DNA of 64,000 nt from Siphonodentalium dalli (lineage: Eukaryota; Mollusca; Scaphopoda; Gadilida; Siphonodentaliidae): the NCBI GenBank assembly GCA_032622095.1, contig CP136063.1, forward strand, positions 214,849,982 through 214,913,981, given 5' to 3'. The translations under genes were made by a program, and so were the position numbers. Below the pieces are notes generated by a model. The model worked only from the letters and a program-made list of their open reading frames with translations, was not told where the DNA came from and searched no databases. Positions 23,506 through 34,860 of this stretch are shown here, piece by piece (positions within the stretch are counted from its first letter, which is position 1; each line of letters starts with the position of its first letter).

Positions 23506-24748
23506 CAAGTGGTCCTGCTAATTTGCTATGATGTTGGTGGGTCCTGCTGAATAGCTATGATGCTGGTAGAGCAAACTGACAAACAGAAAATGTACTGTTA
23601 TTTTAACTGTGTTTTGCTTATCTGAACGAATTGAGGAAAAGCCAATTATATGTATAAAGCATTTAAAAACCTATATTTTGTATAATATTTTTAAAATGGA
23701 TGTTGGTTGTTGAAAACCGACCATAATCATGATGACTATTTCTTTTATTTTCATGGGGTAGTATCTGTTCCATGAGAAAAGATCCTCTCGTCATTTTCGG
23801 TCCAGTTCACTATCGATCCGTGTCCAGTTCATTTGCAAGTTTTTTGTGAAAAATTACGATATTTACTACAATTCCAGCAATTATTCTATAGAATTTCCAT
23901 AAATAGACCATGTTTGCAAATAGCATGACAATGAACTTATTTTGATACTCAAGATTATACTTATATATATACTGGTTTCAAAACTGAGAAACGTTTGCGA
24001 TTAACCCACTTCATGACTTGGTCCAAAACAGATGTACTTTACACCATTTACTAAATTGTCATGTGACTTCCGGTTAGCAACAGTTTGGTGATTGCTATAA
24101 TGTGGAATTGGGAATGGAGCATCGCGATGAAAATGAAAGTACAACTTACAAAGAATTCGTGATTTAGGCCACTTAATTTCATTTTGACCAATTTCGTTGG
24201 TTAGCTTAATGAAAATGAAGACGTCATGTTATGGTTTCTGACATCATTTTGGATTTGTGGGCCAGAATACAGACAAGATTGAACAATCCACAAACCATCT
24301 TACTATCAAGTTGTCATGTCGTCTCCGTCGTGACTACTGCATTATGTTGTATAAATTATTCTTAGCGTTACTCGCCGATACAAGGCAAATTTGAGGGACA
24401 GCATGTGTGGTTGCTCCACTACTTGTCACGTACGATTCATATTTTGCCTTTAAAGACTGAGACATAGACAAAAACTAAAACTATGGATGGCATGGCATGA
24501 TAGTCCCACACTGACAATGACCAGACATGTTATTAAACTTCAAAGCTTTGATGTAGAATTCATTGCTGAACTTGTTGAAAGGCAAACAAATTTTGATATC
24601 TCAACGTGTCATCCCTCGTCATTTAATTAAGTCTAATTATATCAGGGCAAAACAAACACACTTCGGTCAGGTTGTTCTACACCATTCAAATTGTGCAAGA
24701 CAATGTCCTTGACCTAAGGCTTATAATCAGGCTTGAATTTGTCTTGTG
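23506..24748. other. Non-coding stretch
   Basis: No gene recognised. The sequence is somewhat less AT-rich than average and free of the mapped families. Confidence 0.35.
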
Positions 24749-25148
24749 TTAACCCTTTACCCAACAGAACGACCCTGTGCCAATGCATTCTCTTATATAT
24801 GCGAGTCGACCATAGGTCGCCTCGCATATATAAGAGAATGCATTGGCTTAACACATTAAAAATTATAAAATTGTTAAAGAATGTAAGAAAAAATGGTAAA
24901 AAGTGTTAAAAAAAGATTTTTTTTAGGCCAATGCATTCTCTTATATATGCGAGGCGACCTATGGTCGACTCGCATATATCAGAGAATGCATTGACACAGG
25001 GCATAACTGTAACTATCACAATGTGGTCAAGGAGCCGGTTCCAATGATATCCATATTTGTATGGTTCTATTGAGACAGACCGAAGATATTTTAGGCTGTT
25101 GAAGCTTTATTTGGCCGGTTTTGGCCGGTTTGTTGGGTAAAGGGTTAA
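24749..25148 (-). mobile_element. TTAA-hairpin element, end type I, 400 bp, intact TTAA flanks
   Basis: TTAACCCTTTACCCAACAGA to GTTGGGTAAAGGGTTAA, inverted relative to the copy at 1,476 and differing by only a handful of bases from the copy at 50,205. Two palindromes, about 24,779-24,847 and 24,927-24,992. The near-identity of dispersed copies suggests recent mobility. Confidence 0.88.
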
Positions 25149-25273
25149 CCCGCATTCCGTGTAGATATGATCCCATGGTCAATACTATAAAACTTCTACA
25201 CATCTATTTACAAGTCGCTAAAAAATATGAAGTCAGTGGTTTATTATAACGCCAGGCCGCTTCTACTGATATT

Positions 25274-25709
25274 CAGGCCTGAGAATAAGGTGCCTGTCAT
25301 TTTCAAAATGAGGTCCCCAGAGGGTGAATTTAGTGTCGCTATCCCGCATAGTGGGCTAGCATCAATAAATTCATCCTCTGGGGACCTCATTCTGCATAGG
25401 CCTCATCTTCTCTAAAAGGTTTCTTTATTATAAAATCTCTAAACTTCTTCACATACATGTACTTTCTATTTTTTTTAGTTTAGGTTCTCTTTATCCCCAA
25501 TTTGGCAGAAGACACATTGCATAATCAAATATTCACTATTTGGGAACTTCAATTGAGTCTCTGTCTCCCATAGCATGTGAGGCCATGCAGAATGAGGTCC
25601 CCAGAGGGTGAATTTGGTGATTTTAGCCCACTATGTGGGATAGCGTCACTAATTTTCACCCTCTGGGTACATAATTCTACAAATGACAGGCACATTAAAC
25701 TCAGACTTG
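25274..25709 (+). mobile_element. CAAG bihairpin element, second core type
   Basis: Ends CAGGCCTGAGAATAAGGTG and ATTAAACTCAGACTTG, flanked by CTGATATT and CTGCTATT (7 of 8 match). Two hairpins of AATGAGGTCCCCAGAGGGTG type enclose a core different from most copies, with TTTTTTAGTTTAGGTTCTC and CCCCAATTTGGCAGAAG. The copy at 43,583 appears to share this core in the opposite orientation. Confidence 0.8.
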
Positions 25710-26050
25710 CTGCTATTTTGCGAAGATGGAAGTATTACTAATAAGAATCCCATCACAAGAAGGAAAATGCGACATGTAGAATTGCCGACTATCCTACTCA
25801 AAACTTTGCCGTCTTGGAACTTACATGTGTAGAAGTTTTATAGTTTTGTCCCCAAGTTTTTATTTGTCGGTCGGCGAGTGACAGTCGAGAAAATTGATAT
25901 ACTCGTAAGAATGTGATGTTATAACGCAAATGGGCAATGTCAAAACCTAACGATTCTAGTGTAATTTTCTGAAAAGTTGTCCAAATAGCGGTAAAGACAT
26001 GACCATACACTAAACTACCTTTCCAGGACCTTTGTATACAAAGGAGATCT

Positions 26051-26382
26051 TTGATAATATACGGGGGCCTCGGTGGCTCAATCGGTTAGGGGTACAACTC
26101 CAAGCCGTTTCGCCCTCCAGCGCTGGCGATTAGGGTTCAAATCCACATGTTTCCATCGTGGTCTTTGTAACTCGAAATCGTTATCTGGTGGAGTTACCAG
26201 TTACTCGCCGATGGCCGGTGGTTTGCCGCACATGGTTGACGAGTTTATCAGCCATTGAAATCACTGTTAGATTAGTCACAAGTGTGCGGATTTCCTCCAC
26301 CACTAAAACTGGCAATGTCGTGATATGGCCTTAGTGGCTAAAGCGACAATAAACCCCAATCAATCAATCATTGATAATATAC
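26051..26382 (+). mobile_element. tRNA-headed SINE with 12-bp target duplication
   Basis: The body, 26,063-26,370, starts GGGGGCCTCGGTGGCTC. TGGCTCAATCGG (26,074-26,085) fits an RNA polymerase III A box and GGTTCAAATCC (26,134-26,144) a B box, 48 bp apart. A body of about 200 bp unrelated to tRNA follows, ending GGCCTTAGTGGCTAAAGCG and a (CAAT)n-like tail. TTGATAATATAC is repeated exactly on both sides (26,051-26,062 and 26,371-26,382), as expected from LINE-mediated insertion. A 61-codon frame inside is incidental. Confidence 0.85.
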
Positions 26383-26481
26383 AGTTATGCCCTAAATAAT
26401 CGACTCCTTAACCACAGCAGAATTATGGATAAATTTCAGGATTTAGTCGGAAATATGGCTTGTTGCCATTCACCAGAAAGC
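26382..26481. mobile_element. TA-hairpin MITE, copy 7, left half only
   Basis: CAGTTATGCCCTAAATAATC through ATTCACCAGAAAGCC, then a T-run. It sits in the right-hand target duplication of the SINE, after TA at 26,380-26,381. The right arm is absent; the break is close to the hairpin apex. Confidence 0.8.
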
Positions 26482-26952
26482 CTTTTTTTTAGATCTCATG
26501 TCACTTGAGGACAAAATTGCATATCTGTACCAAGTTTCAACCATGTGCACTAGTAGTTTTGTAAGCTGTAACAAATGCACATAAAATACAACCAGCTTTC
26601 CTGTATGGTTATAATGGTCAGGACAGCCACCATGCATCATATGGTAGCTTCCATATAAAATGAAGTTAAACTGGTAACATCCGAGGCTATTTAGTCCTGT
26701 GTAAACTCAGCTATCTGGAACAATAATCTAAAACTCTGCTCAAACTGTGAATAGACATGTAGAAAAAATGTTACCAATTTCATTTCATAAAATTCACTCT
26801 AGAACAGAACAATGAAACAGAGTTCTGCCCATAGATTTCAGAATGGTAACAGCTGGGAGTCTGTTTCAGTGAGACCCGTCCATATGAATTTTAACTTCAT
26901 TTGTGAGTTTGCATGTTTCCGTGACTCATTCAAGTCCATTTGTGTATACCAC
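26482..26952. other. Non-coding stretch
   Basis: No gene or repeat recognised. Confidence 0.35.
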
Positions 26953-27285
26953 CAAGTCTGGATATAGTGTGTCTGACATTTGCAGAATGAAGTCCCCAGA
27001 GGGTGAATTTAGTTATGCTATACCCCATGGTGGGCTAGCATCACCAAGTTCACACTCTGGGAACCTCATTCTGCCTCAACTGCTTTGGGAGACCTAGGAT
27101 CAGATTGAAGTTCCCCAGTTGAAGTTGGTGATGTTCACCCATTAGTCACCTCAGTTATAAATTTTATCTTCTGCAAATTAGGGGATATAGAAATTGAAAA
27201 GAAGCCAAAAAGTAACTAAAACAATGTTAATTTAAGACTAAAGATACTTCCCAGAAGATGAGGCCTAAACAGAATGAGGACCACA
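26953..27285 (-). mobile_element. CAAG bihairpin element, reversed core, right end truncated
   Basis: Starts CAAGTCTGGATATAGTGTGT with an intact left hairpin. The core is in reverse (CTCAACTGCTTTGGGAGACC, CCATTAGTCACC, TTAGGGGATATAG). It breaks off inside the second hairpin, eight bases before another copy of the family begins. Confidence 0.75.
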
Positions 27286-27293
27286 GACTGCAC

Positions 27294-27576
27294 CAAGCCT
27301 TGAAATAGTATGTCTATCATTTGTAGAATGAGGTCCCCAGAGGGTGAATTTAGTGACCATATCCCGCATGGTGGGCTATCATAACCAAATTCACCCTCTG
27401 GGACCTCATTCTGCTTAGGCCTCATCTTCAGGGAAGTATCTTTAGTCTCAAGTTAACATTGTTTTAGTTACTTTTTCTCTTCTGTGGTTCAATCTGATCC
27501 TAGGTCCCTCATAGCAGTTGAGGCCTCAGCAGAACGAGGTTCCCAGAGGGTGAATTTAGTGATGCTAGCCCACTGT
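27294..27576 (+). mobile_element. CAAG bihairpin element, internally deleted
   Basis: Starts CAAGCCTTGAAATAGTATG with a full left hairpin. The core jumps from CTTTTTCTCTTCTG to GGTTCAATCTGATCC, missing about 120 bp. It ends in the first arm of the right hairpin. With its neighbour it forms an opposed pair of the same family. Confidence 0.75.
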
Positions 27577-27685
27577 AAATGGTGTGAGTTCCATCAATTT
27601 AATGCCCTGTAATAATGCTAAGGGGAGTCAAATAAAACCTCATCTTGCAATTGCCTTGATATATCAAATTTTCTTAGGGAACATT

Positions 27686-27930
27686 TTAACCCTTTTTATC
27701 TAAATGGATTCTCCCTCTCGGTCAAAAAAGTTTACATTTGAATGGTCTATTATTCATCTGGAGAGATGTTCAGGAACTTGAGCAGACGACAGACAATAAA
27801 AAGTGCAGAAGGAATCCTATTCATTTGTGGAATGTTCATATAATACTTATGATTTGTTGAATGTATTAACTGAACATTTCCTATGGGATAATTATACTTA
27901 TCAGTGAGTATTTAATATAGAAAAGGTTAA
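27686..27930 (+). mobile_element. TTAA-short element, most complete copy
   Basis: TTAACCCTTTTTATCTAAATGG to AATATAGAAAAGGTTAA, with both TTAA sites. It contains GGTCTATTATTCATCTGGAG, GAGCAGACGACAGACAATAA and ATTAACTGAACATTTCC, which recur in the copies at 33.0 and 39.3 kb. A further TTAACCTTCAATGACATG immediately after it resembles a lone TTAA-hairpin end. Confidence 0.75.
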
Positions 27931-28239
27931 CTCGTTAACCTTCAATGACATGATTCGACCTGTCTAGTGGGTACCTGTAACATTACCCAGGACAACCCTC
28001 ACAGGTAATGTCAAGGTAGACAACAGGGCGTAATTAGCAGCGAATCTGTAGCGCTTGCTTATTGATAATTTCATTAGAAATATTGTTACCTCAAATTTCT
28101 TGAACACTGCGGAAATGGGTAAAATTTCAAGGCAAATAGTATCCGTTATTCCACAACGTATTACCAGGTAAATTGTTGATTGTGAGAATCACACCTATAT
28201 AACAGAACTGGCGGGTCTATATCATACAGGAATGGAGAA

Positions 28240-28480
28240 AATGTCATTTTACTCTTTGCATGACTAAATCCATTGGCACAGGCTACAGGTCATACCTTTG
28301 ATCAGATCATTATGAGATTTGTAAAGGCTGTAGATGGGAACAAGTCATTTTGGGGTAATTCGGAAAAAAAACATGGCTGCCGGTGGCCATTTTATAATTT
28401 ACTCTTTGCATCAATAAATCCTTTGTCACACCATAATCACCACATCCCTGATCCGATCATTATGAAACCTAGCTGTTATG
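28240..28480 (+). repeat. Two diverged tandem modules, about 145 bp each
   Basis: ATTTTACTCTTTGCAT, a CTAAATCC/ATAAATCC block, and GATCAGATCATTATGA versus GATCCGATCATTATGA recur in the same order. A 71-codon frame spans both modules. The CATGGCTGCCGGTGGCCATT phrase lies between them. Confidence 0.55.
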
Positions 28481-28768
28481 AATGTTGATATTGACATGAA
28501 CATCTAGTCTTACTTAGACATTTCAATTAGCACTTTTCCTATTCCTCCATTTACTGTCGACCATTAAATTATTCCCCTACCTAAGTTGAGCTACAGTGTC
28601 ATTGACACTTTCATTATTTATGCCAAACTTTTTCTGAAAAGTTGAGAAAGTTGCCAGAAAACATTGAACAGACTGTTCGTTTAGGAGGAAATCCTAATTA
28701 TGCTGGGATGCACATCCCATCTCCAATTATAATTCAAACTTTTGTGGAGGAAACTAAAAAATCGAGCT

Positions 28769-29000
28769 TTAACCCTTTGAGTGCCAGGTCGATTTTTGTA
28801 TCAACCCATATACCCTGTGCCAATGCATTCTCTTATATATGCGAGTAGACCATAGGTCGCCTCGCATATATAAGAGAATGCATTTTTTTTTTTTTTTTAC
28901 AATTTTTTACAATTTTAATAATTTATTCTTATATTCTTTAACAGACTTATTTTCTAGGTTTAGGGCCGATGAGATCGGCCCCTGGCACTCAAAGAGTTAA
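28769..29000 (+). mobile_element. TTAA-hairpin element, end type III
   Basis: TTAACCCTTTGAGTGCCAGG to CCTGGCACTCAAAGAGTTAA: a perfect-looking terminal inverted repeat unlike types I and II, also with GGTCGAT facing ATCGGCC inside. It encloses the same CCAATGCATTCTCTTATATA palindrome (about 28,818-28,883) and the AT-rich spacer. Confidence 0.82.
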
Positions 29001-29599
29001 TATCGAGTAGATCATGACCTTTTATGACGCGATTGTTAGTTGTGTCATTTTCAGTTTGTCGCTTTCGGCATGAGTTCTCTCAATTTAATGTCCTCTAGTG
29101 TTCATATGGAACAGACCGAACAGTTGATCTTAAGTCTTGCAGATTGCAAAAGATGCAATACAGTGGAGCTTCAGGGCTGCTTTAGGTGTACAAGTCCATT
29201 AATTTTATTCAAAAATGCAATTTTGTAGCTATTAACAAGGATTTGAACTCCAAGAATGAATATGCCAATAAAATGATACTCAGATCAAGAAATTGTTTTG
29301 TCAGATGACGTGACCTTGTTGTACTGCATAGAAGCTAAAGATAATACATAAAAAATAGCTGCAAATATCAGACAAAACTTAGCACAAATTTAGTAGGGCG
29401 GTAGTGTTAAGAAACTCTTGTGTACGCAGGATGAATGTGAAATGTCACTGACTTGGGGGCCTATGATGTTATTTCTATTCTCAAGTGGTTCTTAGGAGTT
29501 AGATGGAAAGATTCATGATCCCATGCTTCCTCGAGACTTTCTATCTTGTATACAAATGTATGCTCTTAAGAGTTTAATTGAAAGTGCTTCTTTACTCTG
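29001..29599. other. Non-coding stretch
   Basis: No gene recognised. A 62-codon plus-strand frame at 29,040-29,228 has no recognisable similarity. Confidence 0.35.
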
Positions 29600-29890
29600 T
29601 TAACACTTCCATGGCTGGAGCTTCCTGAAAATTTGTGAAAACCCTGTGCCAATGCATTCTCTTACATTCTATAACAATTTTTTATATTCCTTAACAATAT
29701 TGTCATTTTTATAATTTTTTTCTTACATTCTTTAAAATAGGGAGGCTATATATAAGAGAAATAAATTGGCCTAACAATATTCACCTTGTAAGCCAGTGCA
29801 TTCTTTTATATATCTGAGGCTCCCTCTGGGAGACTCACACATATAAGAGAATGAACTGGCACAGCGCATATCAAGTCATGAAAGGGTTAA
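29600..29890 (+). mobile_element. TTAA-hairpin element, end type II, decayed first palindrome
   Basis: TTAACACTTCCATGGCTGG to AAGTCATGAAAGGGTTAA. The first palindrome is interrupted by the AT-rich spacer sequence; the second (GTAAGCCAGTGCATTCTTTT and partner) is largely intact. Confidence 0.78.
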
Positions 29891-29960
29891 CCCTCTTTCT
29901 GGTTTTTCTTATGGGAAGGTATTATTGTCATGATTTGCATTTTAGTTAATACTCATATTA

Positions 29961-30184
29961 TAGGGAGAAGTGGACTGATATCAAGGAGAGATCATAATGG
30001 CTGAAATTCAATTTTCACCCAAACATCACCCTTCTATGATCCAATGTGTACATGTGTATTATGCAATACAGTAGCCCATTTATAAAACCATTACAGTGAG
30101 TAAGAATACCAATATAATCAATTAATCCACTTAAACATGCTGTTGGTTCATGGACATATGCATACTGGTATATGAGAGAAGTGA
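29961..30184 (+). repeat. GGGAGAA-ended dispersed repeat, copy 1
   Basis: TAGGGAGAAGTGGACTGATATC at the left, then GATCCAATGTGTACATG, ATAAAACCATTA and CATATGCATACTGGTATATG. The same order occurs at 37,805-38,053. Its right end is interrupted or lost at the TA-hairpin inserted at 30,185. Confidence 0.65.
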
Positions 30185-30386
30185 CAGTAATGCGCTAAAT
30201 AATTGACTCCTTAACCACAGCAGAATTATGGGTAACTTTTCAGGATTTAGTCGGAAATATGGCTTGTTGCCATTAATCGGAAAGCTCTCACTGATGAATG
30301 GCAACAAGCCATATTTGCGACTAAATCCTGAAAAATTACCTATAATTCTGCTTTGGTTAAGGAGTCGATTATTTAGGGAATTTCTG
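30185..30386. mobile_element. TA-hairpin MITE, copy 8
   Basis: CAGTAATGCGCTAAATAATT to AGGGAATTTCTG. The flanks read GA and TC instead of TA, so the target site has mutated or the site was unusual. Arms otherwise match along their length. Confidence 0.82.
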
Positions 30387-31295
30387 TCATTTCGCCCTAG
30401 GTCCGATTAGATATACTTTGCTCCAAGTCAATGTAGCAGTTCTGTATTTGTTGAAGTATCTTTTTCTTGCTATTTTATGTAGCACAGAAGAAGAGCAGTT
30501 TATGCCCCCTCCCTATGGCTCCTTTCATTGAGAGCAGGAGGAGCAACCATGTGTCAACCAACCAGGGCTTATAGTCATACAGCAGTGGGATGGCACAATA
30601 AGGCAGGTGTGGCTATATGATATATCTGAATCTGAGGGCTGACTTCTTAGGGAAACAAATGCAAATATATTCATACATCAGAATGAAATGGAAAGAAATT
30701 TGACCTCGTAGTCATTATTCCTGGCCCTAACTGACCTAGTATACAGATGAATTCTACAGGGCGATAAAGGTGTAAACGATATATTAAAACGACGCTCTCC
30801 CAATAACTTCAAAGCTGATCAGTGCGAGACTTCAATCATTAGACTAATCGTGATGCTCTGATCAATATTTGAAAGAGCGGCACAAAAAAGACAAGGATGA
30901 AATAGATACAATAAAAAAGGAACTCGCTCAAACAAACCAGCGGTTTCATTTTTAGTTCATTATCTCTCTGGCGTAATTAATATTTTTTCAGAGAAGTTTC
31001 ACGAACACAAAGGCTATAGATCTGAGTTGGTTTGAAAATATATTTTTTATCGTTCGTCTTTGATTACTCATGTGTTCTGCTGTATGTCTCATCATTCATT
31101 GCCAAGATCAAAGACGATATGATTCTCATTGCCACGCTCTTATTTAAATTTTAGAAATAACTCGAAGCTCTGTATTAATTGAATACTGCGACTATAAAAC
31201 TTAAGTTCTATGACGGCATCGGAATCCAATAAGGGAATGAAAACTGTGGCGTTAGGGATTTTGGTCGAGTTTTAATAAATAACTCTACCCATATA
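30387..31295. other. Non-coding stretch, mildly CpG-richer
   Basis: No gene recognised. About 30,760-31,240 has more CpG than average (GACGCTCTCCC, GAGCGGCAC, CCAGCGG), and could be regulatory or a decayed element. Confidence 0.35.
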
Positions 31296-31531
31296 CAGTA
31301 ATGCCCTAAATATTCGACTCCTTAACCACAGCAGAATTATGGGTAATTTTTCAGGATTTAGTTGAAAATATGGCTTGTTGCCATTCATCGGAAAGCTCTC
31401 TTGCCATTCATCGTAAAGCTCTCATTGAGAGCTTTCCTATGAATGGCAACAAGCCATATTTCCGACTAAATCCTGAAAAATTACCCATAATTCTCCTGTG
31501 GTTAAGGAGTCAATTATTTAGGGCATTACTG
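31296..31531. mobile_element. TA-hairpin MITE, copy 9, with tandem duplication in the left arm
   Basis: CAGTAATGCCCTAAATATTC to GGGCATTACTG between TA (31,294-31,295 and 31,532-31,533). In the left arm the 25-bp segment TTGCCATTCATCGNAAAGCTC plus TCTC-like tail is doubled; the right arm has it once. Both arms have AATTTTTC/GAAAAATT rather than AACTTTTC/GAAAAGTT. Confidence 0.88.
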
Positions 31532-32987
31532 TATATAGTTTGGCGAGGTTGGTTTTACGATTCGGCAGTGGGTGGCTGTCGGCGGGCATCTACAGATGGT
31601 GTTACCACGATAACTTGAACAAATATTAACTGATTTCGTTGATATTTGGTATATAAGACTTGCTCAACAATGCCTTGACGAGTTCGAAAACCAGTCAGGT
31701 CCACATATTGTGGGCGGAGTTTTGGCTCTTATTAGTTCATTTCGAAGGTGTTGTTCCCTTTAAGGCCTGAAGACAATGAGTCACTTTAATAGGGCACTAT
31801 CACCAATGTTTCACTAAGTGCTTTTCTATATTCAGTCCCAACGATTAACTTTAGTATGGTATATATTGGTTTCACTGTCCACACAAATATAAAAGATACT
31901 TTCATTTGCGAAAATTAAGGGTCAAAAGTTTGGTCTATGCCCGAACTTGTTTTGAATACCTTTACATTACTGTTGGTGTTTTAACTTCAATAGCCTCATA
32001 GTTGTATAGATAAAAGATATTTCAAAAAGGCTTATGTAACCTCGACCATAATTGACGGTTTGCTCATTTTAAAATGGGCCGGGGATTAATACTCATAGGT
32101 CATGCAGACTGAACAATAGATAAATTCTTAAGCAAACATGTATTGAAGCATTGTGAAATTTTAAATTAGGGCTTATTGTGATCTGTTTGTTATTAACATT
32201 GATAATGACTGGAAGCATGGACATTCTCCTGCTCTTAAGACTTAACCCTTGTAACTGTTTTGTCTGCAGGTTATACTTATTAAAATTATGTGATATAACA
32301 GCTGAATAAAATAAAATAAACCTTGTACAGTAATTCAGACTCAGAAATAATAAATGTGGCATAATTTGGGGGTTTTGTGTCTAAAGATCTCACATTTTCA
32401 TTGAGACAATGTAGGAGTATTTTTTGTACCTCAATCGATTCATGAATATTTAGACCATGTGGGTTCACATATGGAAAGATTGAGGTATACATGTGATCAG
32501 AGAAGGATCCAGGGATGTTTTGATACCTATTACAGGTTTGGGTGCCCAAACTATAGAGACCCAAATGTCCCCAAATTCCATGTAGATAGTATTTATTCAA
32601 GTTGGATCTTCCATATTTTCAAGGAATTTTTATAGTCTATTATATGGAGCCTTTATTTGCACAATCAAGTATCCAGTACTGAATATTTTAACATCCAAAT
32701 TTATATGGGCACATACTCAAATACAGAACAGGTGTCCCCAAAAATTATCTGGATCCTTCCCTGCATGTGATATAAATGATTTAAGCCCCAACAACACACC
32801 ATGATCTTTAAAATAAAAATTCTTCATCGATGAAAAAATTTGAATATATTGTATACAAAACTTAAAGATGAGGTATTGGATTCTGATGAGGTGTGTACTA
32901 AATACAGAACAGAACGAATGCTTTTGGGCAACACATTTTTCTTGCAAAATTTGCCATGAATATGTCACAATAAGCCCCTATAACACC
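31532..32987. other. Non-coding stretch
   Basis: No gene recognised. Minus-strand frames of 89 and 104 codons at 32,093-32,362 and 32,286-32,600 overlap each other, lack known similarity and look like chance. Confidence 0.35.
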
Positions 32988-33206
32988 TTAACCCTTTCTA
33001 GATTAAATACTCTGTTGACAAGTAATTCCCATAGGAAATGTTCAGATAATAAGTTCAACAAAGAATATGAATCTTTCTGCACTTGTATTATCTTTTTGTC
33101 TGTCTCTCTACCGTCTGCTGTTATAATCTGAACATCCCTCCAAATGAATAATAGACTTTTCCTATGTACTTTGATAACTTAATGCATTTAGTATAGGAAG
33201 GGTTTA
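32988..33206 (-). mobile_element. TTAA-short element
   Basis: TTAACCCTTTCTAGATTAAA to TTAGTATAGGAAGGGTTTA. Contains GATAATAAGTTCAACAAAG and TCCAAATGAATAATAGAC. The right TTAA has changed to TTTA. Confidence 0.72.
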
Positions 33207-33551
33207 TATTGTCAAAAGGTATATGTGGAGGGAAAAATGTGTGGTTGTGAATCTTCCCGCAGGGCCATCATAAACCTGGAATTTGACAAATGGCCATTCA
33301 AGGCCTGGAAATTGGCCTGCTTAAATTGGCATGTAGGGCTTTGAATTGCCTTAATATAATTGACCGAATTGATGGACTTGTAAATTAGGGCCCTGCGAAT
33401 CGGGCATTTTCATTTCAAATCTCGAATCGAATTGGCCAAGTGATTCCGAATCGAATCGAATCTCGAATTGAATCATTGAATGAGTGGTATCAAGAGTGAA
33501 GATATAGATATCACTGGACTGAGTGGCCGTACCGTTATCAATTTGCTCACT
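33207..33551. other. Non-coding stretch with AATCGA-rich patch
   Basis: From about 33,388, GGGCCCTGCGAATCGGGC is followed by a patch of repeated GAATCGAAT words to about 33,475. It looks like one end of a further DNA transposon, but I found no partner end. Confidence 0.35.
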
Positions 33552-33728
33552 TGGTAATGCTCTTAAGTAATCGACTTCTTAACCACAGCAAAATTATGGG
33601 TAACTTTTCAGGATTTAGTCGGGGAGAGCTTTCCGATGAATGGCAACAAGCCGTATTTCCGACTAAATCCTGAAAAGTTACCCATAATTCTGCTGTGGTT
33701 AAGAAGTCGATTACTTAGAGCATTACTT
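33552..33728. mobile_element. TA-hairpin MITE, copy 10, decayed tips
   Basis: TGGTAATGCTCTTAAGTAATC to GAGCATTACTT. Both arms carry CGACTTCTTAACC / GGTTAAGAAGTCG, a change matched across the hairpin. The left arm has lost its inner half; the apex follows TTTAGTCGGGGAGAGC. Confidence 0.82.
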
Positions 33729-34077
33729 TATCTTGTAACTCTCACCTGTATCAGACAAGGCCATTTATTATTGATGAGCAAACCCACTTGATACTGGCTA
33801 AAGACTTCGGCTGACTCCTGTTTATAAATTGCACCTTTGGTCGTGGCTACACACCTCTGTTATTAGGGTTACCAGGTTGGAATTTCGTAATTATACACAT
33901 GATTTTAATTCTAATCTTTTTTCATAATCCAGAAAAAAAATGTGTGTTCTGCAATACACAGTCAAGTCATATGGTGTTCATCTGGCTTCTATGAAGTTAC
34001 TGTAATACATGTTCTGTGACCCATTTTGTTAAAAGAGAGTTCTTCACAATTAATTTTTGTTTTTGCTTCACTTTCAG
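33729..34077. other. Non-coding stretch before a possible exon
   Basis: No feature recognised apart from the pyrimidine-rich tract at its end (about 34,050-34,075) that forms the acceptor-like site of the next entry. Confidence 0.35.
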
Positions 34078-34154
34078 GCACTAATGAATTTGTTCAGCAC
34101 TTAAAAGCGAGAATGAATTTCTGAAGCTGGATTCTGACAGAGAAACTTTGTGAG
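34078..34154 (+). other. Candidate non-coding exon
   Basis: A strong acceptor (TTTTGCTTCACTTTCAG) and a donor (GAG followed by GTAATT) bound a 77-bp block. Each of its three frames contains a stop, so if real it is an untranslated or lncRNA exon. No partner exon could be tied to it. Splice-site resemblance alone is weak evidence. Confidence 0.2.
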
Positions 34155-34588
34155 GTAATTAACCGAACCCATAAATAAATATGATGCTTTCGTCTGAAGT
34201 TTGCATGATTTCCGTATTATCTGCTTCCATGTAAAACTACTCATTTCATAGGTAATCACATTCTCGACTTTGTGAATGTACTAGAATTTGAAGGGTGTGA
34301 ACTTTACTGAGCAGGGGATATAGGGGATAGAGATAGTTGACTCTCAGATGATTCGTGTAAAGTGGAATGTTTGATTCCACAAGTTGATAATTCTATAGTG
34401 CACCAAGGTTAAAGCGATGTTAAGCACTCTGCCCGGGTGCTAATTTGCACAGAGAGGATAGTATTTCACATATAAAAGGCCTGTGATGATTTATAGAGCC
34501 CGGATATTATACCTAGTAATTCTCGGGTTTGTCATATTCCTGCCCTTTTCCAGGGATATAAATGGGTCCATATATATCTGAAATATAT
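34155..34588. other. Non-coding stretch
   Basis: No gene. GATAGAGATAGTTGACTCT at about 34,327-34,346 recurs in near-identical form at about 35,335-35,355, just before the 28-bp minisatellite. Confidence 0.35.
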
Positions 34589-34860
34589 TTAACCCTTCCA
34601 TGACTGGAGCTTTCTGAAATTATGTGAAAACCCTGTGCTAATGCATTCTCTTTATATGCGAGTCTCCCATAGGGAGCTTCACATATATAAGAGAATACAT
34701 TGGCCTAACAATATTTACCTTGACTTTGTAAGCCAGTACATTCTCTTATATATGTGAGGCTCCCTATGGGAGACTCATATATATAACTTATAATAAGAGA
34801 ATGTGCTGGCACAGGATCTTTAATCCTGCACCAGCGCAGCACCCGTCATCAAAGGGTTAA
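34589..34860 (+). mobile_element. TTAA-hairpin element, end type II, both TTAA sites intact
   Basis: TTAACCCTTCCATGACTGG to CCCGTCATCAAAGGGTTAA. Two palindromes centred on CTCCCATAGGGAG and CTCCCTATGGGAG. The right end contains the family phrase TTTAATCCTGCACCAGCGC. Confidence 0.85.

Noticed and set aside
26063-26144. Functional tRNA gene
   Set aside because: A and B boxes are present but the expected cloverleaf is not evident, and the sequence continues into a SINE body with target duplication.
32093-32600. Overlapping minus-strand frames of 89 and 104 codons
   Set aside because: They overlap in different frames, lack similarity or splice context, and have the composition expected by chance.
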